A stretch of DNA of 64,000 bases. Origin: Sedimenticola selenatireducens DSM 17993. Lineage in GTDB: Bacteria > Pseudomonadota > Gammaproteobacteria > Chromatiales > Chromatiaceae. The position numbers were made by a program, and so were the translations under genes. Positions 19,313 through 27,400 of this stretch are shown here, piece after piece. Location of the stretch: NCBI RefSeq assembly GCF_000428045.1, contig NZ_ATZE01000004.1, positions 1-64,000 on the forward strand, read 5' to 3'. The first letter of the stretch is position 1. Each line of letters opens with the position of its first letter. The notes under the pieces are model-generated. The model was not told the DNA's origin. It made no database searches and was given only the letters and a program-made list of their open reading frames with translations.

Positions 19313-19849
19313 TTACTCCTTGAACTCCTTTTCGTGCAGCCAGGAGGCGTGGGTGACGACTTTCTTGGTCTTGCTCCACTCCTCCAGCATGGTGGGGGCG
19401 ATGGCATGCAACTCGTCCAACATCTCTTGGGTCGCGGTGACGACAGTCAGCTCCAGGCGGTGGCCGTTGGGATCAAAGAAGTAGATAGACTTGATGATCT
19501 CGTGGTTGGTTGGCCCCACCACCTCGATACCGTTGGCCTCCAGCTGTGCCTTGGCCTCCATCAGGGCGGCTTCATCCTCTACCCGGAAAGCGATGTGCTG
19601 TACCCAACCCGGGGTGTTGGGGTCCTTGCCCATCGGCGGGGAGTTCGGTACCTCGAAAAAGGCCAGGATATTACCCATCCCGGCGTCCATGAACAGGTGC
19701 ATGTAGGGGTCGGGTTCCTTGGTCGAGGGGACCTTGTCTTCCGAAATGGCCAGCAGGAAGTCCATGTTGAGATTCTTGGTATAGAACTCCACGGTCTCCT
19801 TGGCGTCGTTGCAACGGTATGCGACGTGATGAATCTGTTTGATTTCCAC
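19313..19849 (-). CDS. VOC-superfamily (glyoxalase/extradiol dioxygenase-like) protein
   Basis: A 178-residue metalloprotein of two beta-alpha-beta-beta-beta modules. The expected 2-His-1-carboxylate metal site is complete: His8 (IHHVAY), His85 (GWVQHIAFRV) and Glu133 (FFDPNGHRLELT). The VOC fold includes glyoxalase I and the type I ring-cleaving dioxygenases, among them hydroquinone dioxygenases such as LinE/PcpA. Its place between a FAD hydroxylase and FAH/MaiA makes a ring-cleavage role plausible and could replace the missing cupin HmgA. That is inference, and a glyoxalase or isomerase role cannot be excluded. The tail after 140 is helical and charged. Confidence 0.82.
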   Translation of the reverse strand: MEIKQIHHVAYRCNDAKETVEFYTKNLNMDFLLAISEDKVPSTKEPDPYMHLFMDAGMGNILAFFEVPNSPPMGKDPNTPGWVQHIAFRVEDEAALMEAKAQLEANGIEVVGPTNHEIIKSIYFFDPNGHRLELTVVTATQEMLDELHAIAPTMLEEWSKTKKVVTHASWLHEKEFKE

Positions 19850-19892
19850 AGGTGGCTCCTGTCAATTAGACGGTTGTGTTAAAGTCGGTCGG

Positions 19893-20099
19893 TCAGTTCA
19901 GCCCTTCAGCGGCAATCTTCAGTGCCTCTTCCAGGGTCTCCTCGTCACCGATGTGATTGGCCAATAGCAGGATCAGCTTGGCGTTGGCCATTTGACTCTG
20001 CTCCTCACTCAGGTCCCGATGCATATCCACCAGGGCGTTATAGAAGTCATCCGGGCGACTGAGCGCCGGCTGGATATTCAGTTTGCGTGTCTCGATCAT
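19893..20099 (-). CDS. DUF2783 small protein
   Basis: A 68-residue soluble helical protein with the sequence style of DUF2783 (IQPALSRPDDFYNALVDMHRDLS, then LILLLANHIGDEETLEEALKIAAEG). These proteins are known almost only as neighbours of aromatic-ring FAD monooxygenases, and their function is unknown. Here it starts 15 bases after the FAD monooxygenase stop, so it is surely co-translated with it. It may be a small partner or stabilising subunit of the hydroxylase, which is inference from the constant pairing. Confidence 0.85.
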   Translation of the reverse strand: MIETRKLNIQPALSRPDDFYNALVDMHRDLSEEQSQMANAKLILLLANHIGDEETLEEALKIAAEGLN

Positions 20100-20114
20100 C
20101 TCTGTTGTGCTCCT

Positions 20115-21785
20115 TCAGCTCCGGCCGGTGGCCCGGTTCAGGGCGGTTTCGATCTTCTTTTGGTCCAGGTCGCGCCAGCGTGCGGTGATGTGCTGATCCG
20201 GGCGGAACAGATAGAAAGTGCCGGGCTGGCCATCGAAACGTTGTTTCAGCATGTCTTTGGGATCAGTCACCGGGTTGACCCCGGCGGGTTGATTGATGTC
20301 AGGGCTGAGTCCCACAGCCAGAATAGTGAGCGGGATTTCCGTGTTTTCCGTCAGAGCGCTTAGTGTCGCCTGCTCTTCACGGCTGAGGCAGCCGTCTGTC
20401 TGGCAGAAATAGAGTCCGTTGAAGCGGTTATTGCTGATCAGCCGCAAAAACCAGTCGCCGTCATTGACCGGTGCATCGGTACTGGGTGTGCCCGGTGCCA
20501 TGGCGCTGTCGAAACTTGCCTCGTCCGGCGTATTGAGTGGGGAATCACGGTATACCGATGGCATGGAGAGGCGGCCGCTGTTGACCAGGTTGCGGGCGAA
20601 CGGGTACTCCTCGGCCAGCAGCAGGGTGGCGTCGCGGAAGGTGTGGCTCACCTTGCTCTTGGGGGTGATGAAGTCGGTGCTGCGGGTTGAGTTGAGCAGG
20701 TTCTCATCGGCTGCCGGGACCCGTTCCGCGTTGTAGCTGTCGAGCAGTCTGTCCGGCGCCTTGCCGTCCAGCACCAGTTTCAGTTTCCATAGCAGGTTGT
20801 CGGTGTCCTGGAAGCCGCTGTTGGCACCGCGGGCACCAAATGGGGAAACCTGGTGCGCGGCGTCGCCGACAAAGAACAGGCGACCGTGGCGGAACTGTTC
20901 CATGCGGCGGCACTGGAAGGTGTAGACCGAGGTCCACTCCAGTTCGAACTGGGTCTCCTCACCCAGCATCGCCTTGAGTCGGGGGATGACATTTTCCGGC
21001 TTTTTCTCCTCTTCCGGATCAGCATCCCAGCCGAGTTGGAAGTCGATACGCCAGACGTTGTCTGCTTGCCGATGCAGCAGGGTAGAGCCGCCCTTGTGAA
21101 AGGGGGGATCGAACCAGAACCAGCGCTCCGGCGGAAAATCGGTCTCCATCACCACGTCGGCAATCAGGAAGCGGTCCTGAAACACCTGGCCACTGCTCTC
21201 CAGGCCCATCATCTTGCGAATGCCGCTGTTGGCGCCATCGGCCACGATCAGGTAGTCACAGGTGAGGCTGTACTCGCCTTCCGGCGTCTCCACCCGGATC
21301 TCGACCCGGTTATCCTTCTCTTCGACGGCCGTTACCCGGCTCTTCCAGCGTAGTTGCAGATTCTCGGATTGTTGGATCTGGTCAACCATGTACTCTTCCA
21401 GGTAGTACTGCTGCAGGTTGATGAACGCGGGGCGGTGATGATCCGACTCCGGCAGCAGGTTGAAGGAGTAGACCTGGTCTTCCTGGAAAAACACCTTACC
21501 CAGGTTCCATGTGATGCCCTTGTCCACCATGCGCTGGCCACAACCGAGTCGGTCGAGAATCTCCAGGGCCCGCTTGGCATAACAGACCGCACGAGAGCCG
21601 ATGCTGACGGTATTGTTGTCGTCCAGGATCACGGCCTGGATGCCCTGGGCCGCAGCGTCCAGTCCGGCCGCCATGCCGACCGGTCCGGCGCCCACCACGA
21701 TCACCGGGTGGTGAACCGGGGTGACGGCGTCCTGATCGGCCGAGTGGACATACTCGTAGACTGGGTTCTGATGGGTCTGCATCAT
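20115..21785 (-). CDS. FAD-dependent aromatic monooxygenase (MhpA/PheA-like)
   Basis: A 556-residue class A flavoprotein hydroxylase. The dinucleotide-binding GAGPVG (32-37), the DG motif VADGANSGIR (182-190) that contacts FAD and NAD(P)H, and the GDAAHQVSPFGARGANSGFQD segment (307 onwards) define the family. A C-terminal thioredoxin-like extension (about 420-556) is as in 3-(3-hydroxyphenyl)propionate and phenol hydroxylases. Such enzymes add one hydroxyl to a phenol. The substrate here may be homogentisate, a hydroxyphenylacetate or a related phenol, which cannot be settled from sequence. It lies between the MBL-fold gene (75 bases) and the DUF2783 gene (15 bases). Confidence 0.9.
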   Translation of the reverse strand: MMQTHQNPVYEYVHSADQDAVTPVHHPVIVVGAGPVGMAAGLDAAAQGIQAVILDDNNTVSIGSRAVCYAKRALEILDRLGCGQRMVDKGITWNLGKVFFQEDQVYSFNLLPESDHHRPAFINLQQYYLEEYMVDQIQQSENLQLRWKSRVTAVEEKDNRVEIRVETPEGEYSLTCDYLIVADGANSGIRKMMGLESSGQVFQDRFLIADVVMETDFPPERWFWFDPPFHKGGSTLLHRQADNVWRIDFQLGWDADPEEEKKPENVIPRLKAMLGEETQFELEWTSVYTFQCRRMEQFRHGRLFFVGDAAHQVSPFGARGANSGFQDTDNLLWKLKLVLDGKAPDRLLDSYNAERVPAADENLLNSTRSTDFITPKSKVSHTFRDATLLLAEEYPFARNLVNSGRLSMPSVYRDSPLNTPDEASFDSAMAPGTPSTDAPVNDGDWFLRLISNNRFNGLYFCQTDGCLSREEQATLSALTENTEIPLTILAVGLSPDINQPAGVNPVTDPKDMLKQRFDGQPGTFYLFRPDQHITARWRDLDQKKIETALNRATGRS

Positions 21786-21859
21786 GGTTGGTTGATCCTC
21801 CTTTTATACTGGCTTTTCGCCTTTATCTGTCTGCGTGGCGGATGTGTTTCCGGCTCAAA

Positions 21860-22816
21860 TCAGAGCGCGTCCTGCAGTGCATGCCACATCTCGGTGTCAC
21901 GCTCGGCGGTCCAGATGCGGGGGTCCGGATATTCGCCGGCCTCGTCATAGGCACGGGTTATATCGAATGGCAGGCAGTGGTCGAATATGACCCAGTCACC
22001 AAATTGCGGTTGCAGCACCTGGTAGGTCTCGGTGTAGATTTCGTTCAGCTCTTTTCCCGCAGCCCGCCCCTTCTTCACGCTTTCAAACATCTGGGTCAGG
22101 AAATCCTGGGTGCCGCTGATGGCCGCCTCGACGGTCTCGGGGGTGGTGAGGGCATCACCGCGTCCGGGTACCAGTTTCTCGGCACCCAACGCGCGAACAT
22201 TGGCCAGTGTCTGGGGCCAGTCGGAGAGGTAGGCATCACCGGTGTAGGGGGTGGCGCCGAACTCAACCAGGTCGCCACTGAACAGGACTTTCTCTTCTGG
22301 CAGCCAGACCACGATGTCACCCTTTGTGTGACCGCGCCCCACGTGCATCAACTCGACACGGCGCTTGCCCATCCACAGGGTCATTGAGCTTTCAAAGGCG
22401 ATGCTCGGCCAGGTGAGCCCGGGAACAGATTCGACGCCCTGGAACAGGCGTGGGAAGCGGCCCACCTCGGAATCAAAATCGAACTGGCCACGTTCGACAA
22501 TCAGGTCATAAGTGGCCTGGCTGGCGATGATGTGGTCGGCGTTGTAGGCCGAGGCGCCCATCACGCGAACAGCGTGGTAGTGTGAAAGCACTACATATTT
22601 TATCGGCTTGTCCGTGACTTCACGGATGCGTCTGATCACATCCTGCGCCATATCCGGGGTCGCCTGGGTGTCGATTACCATCACACCGTCATCACCAATA
22701 ATGATACCGGTATTGGGATCGCCTTCCGCGGTGTAGGCGTAAACGCCCTCGGCCAGTTTATCGAATGAGACTGTTTTCTCGTCGACATCAGCGTGGGATG
22801 CAAATTTCTTGCTCAT
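21860..22816 (-). CDS. MBL-fold hydrolase with a degenerate metal motif
   Basis: A 318-residue metallo-beta-lactamase-fold protein and the first gene of the aromatic cluster. The usual HxHxDH metal motif reads His79-Tyr-His81-Ala-Val83-Arg84, so the Asp and last His of the second metal site are replaced. Other ligands are present: His158 or His163 in HVGRGHTKGD, Asp182 in FSGDLVEFG, and a late His in FDHCLPFD. The enzyme may bind one metal or have a changed activity. It could open a lactone or hydrolyse a ring-cleavage product, which is inference from the neighbourhood. Its promoter has an operator in the spacer (22904-22917). Confidence 0.85.
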   Translation of the reverse strand: MSKKFASHADVDEKTVSFDKLAEGVYAYTAEGDPNTGIIIGDDGVMVIDTQATPDMAQDVIRRIREVTDKPIKYVVLSHYHAVRVMGASAYNADHIIASQATYDLIVERGQFDFDSEVGRFPRLFQGVESVPGLTWPSIAFESSMTLWMGKRRVELMHVGRGHTKGDIVVWLPEEKVLFSGDLVEFGATPYTGDAYLSDWPQTLANVRALGAEKLVPGRGDALTTPETVEAAISGTQDFLTQMFESVKKGRAAGKELNEIYTETYQVLQPQFGDWVIFDHCLPFDITRAYDEAGEYPDPRIWTAERDTEMWHALQDAL

Positions 22817-22876
22817 AGAGATACCTTCTATCTGTCCGGTTTGAGAAATATTAGTTACCGGTGAAACTGTAAATCA

Positions 22877-22888
22877 TGACATATGTCA
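22877..22888. promoter_or_regulatory. Palindrome TGACATATGTCA
   Basis: A perfect 12-base palindrome ten bases downstream of the -10 box of the aromatic-cluster promoter, close to the expected start of transcription. It could be a second regulator site; no regulator can be named. Confidence 0.35.
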
Positions 22889-22897
22889 GTTGCGATA

Positions 22898-22926
22898 AAT
22901 ATAGTTGCAAAAGCAACTAATAACAA
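22898..22926 (-). promoter_or_regulatory. Promoter of the aromatic cluster with an operator in the spacer
   Basis: On the minus strand there is a -35 TTGTTA (22921-22926), a 17-base spacer and a -10 TATATT (22898-22903). The spacer carries GTTGC-N4-GCAAC (22904-22917), part of an 18-base palindrome (22902-22919). It lies about 80 bases before the MBL gene start. The operator and its position in the spacer are the same as in the TRAP promoter at 57727-57755. Confidence 0.7.
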
Positions 22927-23180
22927 CATCTAAAAAAGTAGGCTAATTAAGGGGCCCTGAAATGGGCCGAACCAGGGGGTTCCCATGAGGGAAAGTATAG
23001 TTATTAACCCGGAAGTTTGGTGGGTGCCGGCTATTAGCCAGGGGGATGCGGTTCAGTCTGGATGATGATCGATAGGACCTGTAGTGCCGGATATGACCAA
23101 TTCACCATGTTTATACACAGGGATATCCGGCATGGTTTGCCAGTCCCGCCCATGACGCCGGGACTGGCGGCGGGGGAGGA

Positions 23181-23672
23181 TTAACTGGTAATGCAGAGTT
23201 CGCGGGCGCGTGCTTCCAGTTTACTCAATAGCTGATCAAACTCCTTAATCTCCTTGGCGTTGAACGGGGTGAGCAGCTGGCGTTCACGCTCCAGGGCCAG
23301 GGGGACTATCTGCTGATAGACCTTCATGCCCTTGGCAGCCAGTCTCAGTTGGGATTTGCGCCGGTCTTTTTTGTCGGTTTTGCGCAGCACCCGACCGGAC
23401 TTGGTCAGGCTGGAGACGGCCCGGCTTACCTGTACCTTGTCCATGTTGGTGCGCTCACAGATCTCGTTTGCCGAAAGGGGCTGATAATTACCGAGAACAG
23501 CGATTACCCGCCACTCCATGATGCTGATGTTAAATCGCTCCGAGTAGATAGTAGCGATACTGCCGGAAACAAAGTTACTTAACACGGACAGACGGTAAGG
23601 GATGAAGGTTTCAAGCTCGACTCGTGGTTCCTCACCGCTTTCACTGTTATTGGTTGTATTGTTCTGAGACAA
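23181..23672 (-). CDS. MarR-family regulator of the aromatic cluster
   Basis: A 163-residue winged-helix regulator at the head of the cluster and in the same orientation. The core (FIPYRLSVLSNF, then EWRVIAVLGNYQPLSANEI and MDKVQVSRAVSSLTKSGRVLRK, and the wing DRRKSQLRLAAKG) is the MarR DNA-binding fold. About half its residues are identical to the second MarR protein at 61166-61612, and the recognition helix (DKVQ-SRA) is nearly the same. It probably binds the GTTGC-N4-GCAAC site before the MBL gene and responds to an aromatic ligand. The first 20 residues are a polar, Asn-rich extension absent from the paralogue. Confidence 0.88.
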   Translation of the reverse strand: MSQNNTTNNSESGEEPRVELETFIPYRLSVLSNFVSGSIATIYSERFNISIMEWRVIAVLGNYQPLSANEICERTNMDKVQVSRAVSSLTKSGRVLRKTDKKDRRKSQLRLAAKGMKVYQQIVPLALERERQLLTPFNAKEIKEFDQLLSKLEARARELCITS

Positions 23673-23985
23673 CTTGCTACTCCGTTGGACAGATGAATCG
23701 AACGATGGCCGATGGATTTCTGTTCCTGTACTCCACCTGCCGGGAATTTAGGGCCGATCGGCCGTCCGCACAAAAACCGTGTCGGGACGCCTGTTCTGAT
23801 CGAACCGGCTGTGTCAGCATTGTAAGCCAACTCTGCGTAATCTAGCCACTTTTCCTATACACGGCCCGCCAACGGGGGCTGATAACATTTTCCCGGGCAG
23901 AGCGGCGCGCTACAATCCGTGTGGTAGTGGCCGGCGCGCTTTATGGATCGGCCTTGGATCGAGATAAATTTACCCGGGCCACGCC
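23673..23985. other. Intergenic region marR / dinB
   Basis: A 313-base divergent region. I see a GGCCGATCGGCC palindrome near 23752-23763 but no LexA-like CTGT-N8-ACAG box near dinB and no convincing ORF. Confidence 0.4.
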
Positions 23986-25182
23986 GTGACCATGACAGGA
24001 CCGATCATCAGATGGATCATGCATGTCGATATGGACGCCTTTTTTGCTGCGGTAGAGCAGCGTGACCGGCCGGAATGCCGTGGCCGGCCAGTCGTGGTCG
24101 GGGCCCAGCCTGGCCGACGGGGCGTGGTCTCCACCTGCTCCTATGAGGCGCGTGTATTCGGCATCCGTTCCGCCATGCCGATCTCCGAGGCTTACCGGCG
24201 CTGCCCGGACGCCATCTATCTCCAACCGGATATGCTGCGCTATGCGGAGGCGTCACGTCAGGTGCTGGAGGTGCTGGAGAGCGTCTCTCCAGTCGTAGAA
24301 CCGGTTTCGGTGGATGAGGCTTACCTGGATATTTCGGGTCTTGAGCGGCTGTACGGTCCGCCCCGGTCAATAGCCGGGCTGGTCAAGGAGCGAATCTGGC
24401 AGCGGACCGGATTGAGCTGTTCGGTTGGTGTCGGCCCTAACCGACTGATTGCCAAGCTGGCTTCAGAACATGACAAGCCCGATGGATTGATCGTCGTCGC
24501 ACCGGATGAGATAGAGACATTTCTTGATCCGATGCCGCTCTCCAACCTGCGGGGGGTTGGACCACGCACCCTGAAGACGGTCCAGCATCTGGGCATTAAA
24601 AACGTACGGCAGCTACGTACCATGCCGCTGGATCTGCTCAGCAGTTACTTCGGTGAAAAGATGGGGGGTAGCCTCTATCGCCAGGCACGGGGGGTCTCAT
24701 CCGACCGGGTGGGTGTGCAGGGCGGTCGGCAGTCGATTTCGAAAGAGACCACCTTCAATCAGGATATATCCGACCGGGATCAACTGAGGGCGACTCTGAG
24801 GAGTCTTGCCTCGGAGGTCGGTAGAAGCCTGCGCAAAGCGGGGCTGAAATGCCGGGTGGTAACGCTCAAACTGCGACTGGGTGGTTTTGAGACCCATACC
24901 CGGCAGCGTCGTCTCCCGGTCGCCAGTGATTTGGACGCCACCCTGTTTCAGGTGGCATGGGAACTGTTTGTCACCTCATCCTTCGTTGATCGGCCCATTC
25001 GGTTGATCGGTTTGGGTGCCTCGGAATGGGGGGAAGGTGGGGATGCCAACCTGGACCTGTTCGCTTCCGGGGAAAATGATGAGCGGGAGCGGCGCCTCTA
25101 TTCGATGTTGGATAATGCAACGGAGAGGTTCGGGAAAGGCAAGTTGTCACTCGGCGTTCTGGCCAGGAAACCAAAAAAATAG
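23986..25182 (+). CDS. dinB: DNA polymerase IV (Y family)
   Basis: A translesion polymerase of 398 residues. The catalytic signatures HVDMDAFFAAVEQ (first metal Asp) and SVDEAYLDIS (second Asp-Glu) are present. SVGVGPNRLIAKLAS, the helix-hairpin-helix LRGVGPRTLKTVQHLGI and a little-finger domain follow (about 235-350). The annotated start is a GTG at 23986, and ATG 23992 is an equally good choice, so the first residues are uncertain. The C-terminus ends GVLARKPKK, without an obvious QL-type beta-clamp motif at the very end. It is convergent with the peptidase gene, with an 11-base gap. Confidence 0.94.
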   Translation: MTMTGPIIRWIMHVDMDAFFAAVEQRDRPECRGRPVVVGAQPGRRGVVSTCSYEARVFGIRSAMPISEAYRRCPDAIYLQPDMLRYAEASRQVLEVLESVSPVVEPVSVDEAYLDISGLERLYGPPRSIAGLVKERIWQRTGLSCSVGVGPNRLIAKLASEHDKPDGLIVVAPDEIETFLDPMPLSNLRGVGPRTLKTVQHLGIKNVRQLRTMPLDLLSSYFGEKMGGSLYRQARGVSSDRVGVQGGRQSISKETTFNQDISDRDQLRATLRSLASEVGRSLRKAGLKCRVVTLKLRLGGFETHTRQRRLPVASDLDATLFQVAWELFVTSSFVDRPIRLIGLGASEWGEGGDANLDLFASGENDERERRLYSMLDNATERFGKGKLSLGVLARKPKK

Positions 25183-25193
25183 TGGCCCACGGG

Positions 25194-27326
25194 CTACTCG
25201 CTGGCCCTGGCCAGCGGCAGATGATCCGGAATCTGCGAATACTCTTTTTCGATAATTGGCCACAGAAGAACGGATAAGGCGTTGTCAGTCAGGCGCCACT
25301 CGCCCCGTCGGCTGATGACAGGCTCATCGCCATTGAACTGGGCGTAGCTGTAGCGACCGTAGTGGGGCAATTTTCTTGCCAGGCCGCCCAGGGCGGTTGG
25401 ATTGTCTGTCGAAATATAGCCGAATGTCTGCCGGTTTCCCCGTGTCCGGGACAGCGTCAGTGCCAGCGTACCCGATTTGCCGATAAGCTCTTGTTGCGCG
25501 AGTAGTGGCTCGAACAGGTGGGCAAAGCGGTTGTTGTTGCCGAGAATCCAAACCGGCCCGCTATCCGGCAGCTGTTGGATGGCGCTATCCCGCAGCAGGG
25601 TGAGGCCAGGTTGCCGCTGTTGCCACTGTTTGATCAGTCGCATATAGGCCTGTTGCGTCGCCGCATCTGCCGCGTCAGGTACGACTGCGAACAGCTGTTT
25701 TGCCCCGAACAGTTGTCCCAGACTGCTGGGGGTCTCGCTGGGGTCGAGTCGCCTGAACAGATCGAACAGGGGATCGACACTGACCTTCAGGGGCCGTGTC
25801 TCGGAATCGATCACCAGCGTGGCGGCACGCTCGTCCATCTCAAGGATATAGGGAACCGCCTGCTCACTCTCGGCAAAATGAACAAAGAGCGGGACATGGA
25901 GTTGAAACGGCGTCTCCGGCTGTGTCTGCTCAATGCGGACTTTCAGGCGGTAGCCCTGCGGTGTGACGGATGTTTCGGCCGATGCCAGCTTTAGTATCGG
26001 CGCGCCGGTGCGTGTCAGCCACTGGCTGAAAAACCGCCTTAATGATCTACCGGAGACTGATTCAAAGGCATCCCGCAACTCATCGAAACCGGCCGCCTTG
26101 AATTGATATGTGCGATAGAACAGCCTCAGGCCGTGGAGGAACTGCTGGTCTCCCAGTTCCATCCGCAACATGTGAAACAGCATCAGGGTCTTGCCATAGC
26201 CTACGGACTGGCTGATCTGGCCATGATTGCCACGAAACCGGATCAATGGAAAGTCGTCCTGACTCGCTACATAGTGGGTGTAGCTCTGCAGGGTGGTTCT
26301 GCGGTAACCGGCGCCATTGCCCTCTTGTTCCTTCAACAGATGATCTGCCAGATAGGTGGTGAGACCTTCGCTCCAGTTACCTGATGAAACATCCACGTAA
26401 ACCCCGTTGCCCCACCAGTTGTGCAGCACTTCATGGGGATAAGATGTGCGAATGATAAACGGCAGTTGTATGACTTGCGGCCCCAGCAGGGTAAATGAGG
26501 GCATGCCGTAGCCGCTCTCCCAGAAGTTCTCCACCAGGGCGAATTTGGCGTAGGGGTAGGGACCCAGCAGTCGTTCATAGAGGGCGAGATACTCAATGGT
26601 GGCATCGAGATAGCGTTTAGCGAGATCGGGGTCTGGTTGCCGCAGGTAGACCTCGGCAAGATGTCCCGGCGCCTGCTGTTGATAATGATGATAAGGATAG
26701 GCGATCAGGTAGATCTCTTCCTGGGGATGCTGCTCTTGCCAGCCGCTGTGGCCGGAGATATGACTTCCCTGGCTGACTGATCGCCAGCCCTCCGGCAGTT
26801 TTACTTGCAGATGAAAACTAACCGGTGAGCTACCGGTCTGGGGGTACCAATAACTGGTCCCGGCCAGGAAGACACCGTTTTTTGAGATCAGGCCGGGTGT
26901 GGATTGGCGGGTGCTGCTGCGTTCTCCCTCGTTGGTTAATTCGTGTGTAATGGTGCCTTGGTAGGCAATGGAGAAATCTTTTCTGGGAGTCGAGGTTCGA
27001 ATCCGGTAGCGTCGAATCGGCACCGGCCCATCCAGCAGTTCTTCGGCGATCAGGGTTGCGTCACTGTCAAGCAGGACCGGTGTCAACGCGGCATGCAGCA
27101 GGAATTCGACCTCGCTATCAGCCGTGCGCCGGCTGATTTGGTCTGTTGCGATCAGTCGTCCCTGTTCAGGCAGGATCTCTATCTGCAGTTGATGATGCAC
27201 CAGCTGATTTGTGTCAATACAAAAGGCCGGGGCAGAACCTAACAGCAGCAGAAGGAGTGTTATTCGTCTGATAATATAACTCTTGCAAGTTCCCAAGAGA
27301 TGTGCGTGACGGAGCGTGATGCGCAA
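25194..27326 (-). CDS. Exported M1-like metallopeptidase, atypical
   Basis: A 710-residue protein with an N-terminal signal/anchor (about 18-36, ending in SAPAFC) and an M1-aminopeptidase-like layout. It has a beta-rich N-domain, then HEVLH (His298, Glu299, His302) followed by NWWGN, and the third zinc ligand Glu320 in SEGLTTYLADH. The spacer from His302 to Glu320 is 17 residues, one less than the usual 18. The GxMEN exopeptidase loop is replaced by ESGYGMPSFTLLG, so free N-termini may not be its substrate. The last 150 residues form an extra domain. It should act in the periplasm or at the membrane. Confidence 0.8.
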   Translation of the reverse strand: MRITLRHAHLLGTCKSYIIRRITLLLLLLGSAPAFCIDTNQLVHHQLQIEILPEQGRLIATDQISRRTADSEVEFLLHAALTPVLLDSDATLIAEELLDGPVPIRRYRIRTSTPRKDFSIAYQGTITHELTNEGERSSTRQSTPGLISKNGVFLAGTSYWYPQTGSSPVSFHLQVKLPEGWRSVSQGSHISGHSGWQEQHPQEEIYLIAYPYHHYQQQAPGHLAEVYLRQPDPDLAKRYLDATIEYLALYERLLGPYPYAKFALVENFWESGYGMPSFTLLGPQVIQLPFIIRTSYPHEVLHNWWGNGVYVDVSSGNWSEGLTTYLADHLLKEQEGNGAGYRRTTLQSYTHYVASQDDFPLIRFRGNHGQISQSVGYGKTLMLFHMLRMELGDQQFLHGLRLFYRTYQFKAAGFDELRDAFESVSGRSLRRFFSQWLTRTGAPILKLASAETSVTPQGYRLKVRIEQTQPETPFQLHVPLFVHFAESEQAVPYILEMDERAATLVIDSETRPLKVSVDPLFDLFRRLDPSETPSSLGQLFGAKQLFAVVPDAADAATQQAYMRLIKQWQQRQPGLTLLRDSAIQQLPDSGPVWILGNNNRFAHLFEPLLAQQELIGKSGTLALTLSRTRGNRQTFGYISTDNPTALGGLARKLPHYGRYSYAQFNGDEPVISRRGEWRLTDNALSVLLWPIIEKEYSQIPDHLPLARASE

Positions 27327-27400
27327 TTTATCTACCTCGGTTGAATCAATCCGAATATTTTATGTCTGATCGCATGTCTTGTAGTCAAAGAGAGCCGGTT

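Larger units (their letters stand above)
22817..23180. other. Intergenic region between the MBL gene and the marR gene
   Basis: Apart from the promoter and palindromes at 22877-22926, this 364-base region has two hairpins. One pairs TGCCGGATAT (23085-23094) with ATATCCGGCA (23123-23132). The other pairs GCCAGTCCCG (23139-23148) with CGGGACTGGC (23159-23168) and lies just after the marR stop, so it may end that gene although it has no T-tract. Confidence 0.45.

Noticed and set aside
23139-23168. Strong hairpin after marR as an intrinsic terminator
   Set aside because: The stem is good but no T-tract follows on either strand, so I list it only as a hairpin in the intergenic entry.
23673-23985. 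SOS (LexA) box before dinB
   Set aside because: I looked for CTGT-N8-ACAG-type sites and found none convincing.
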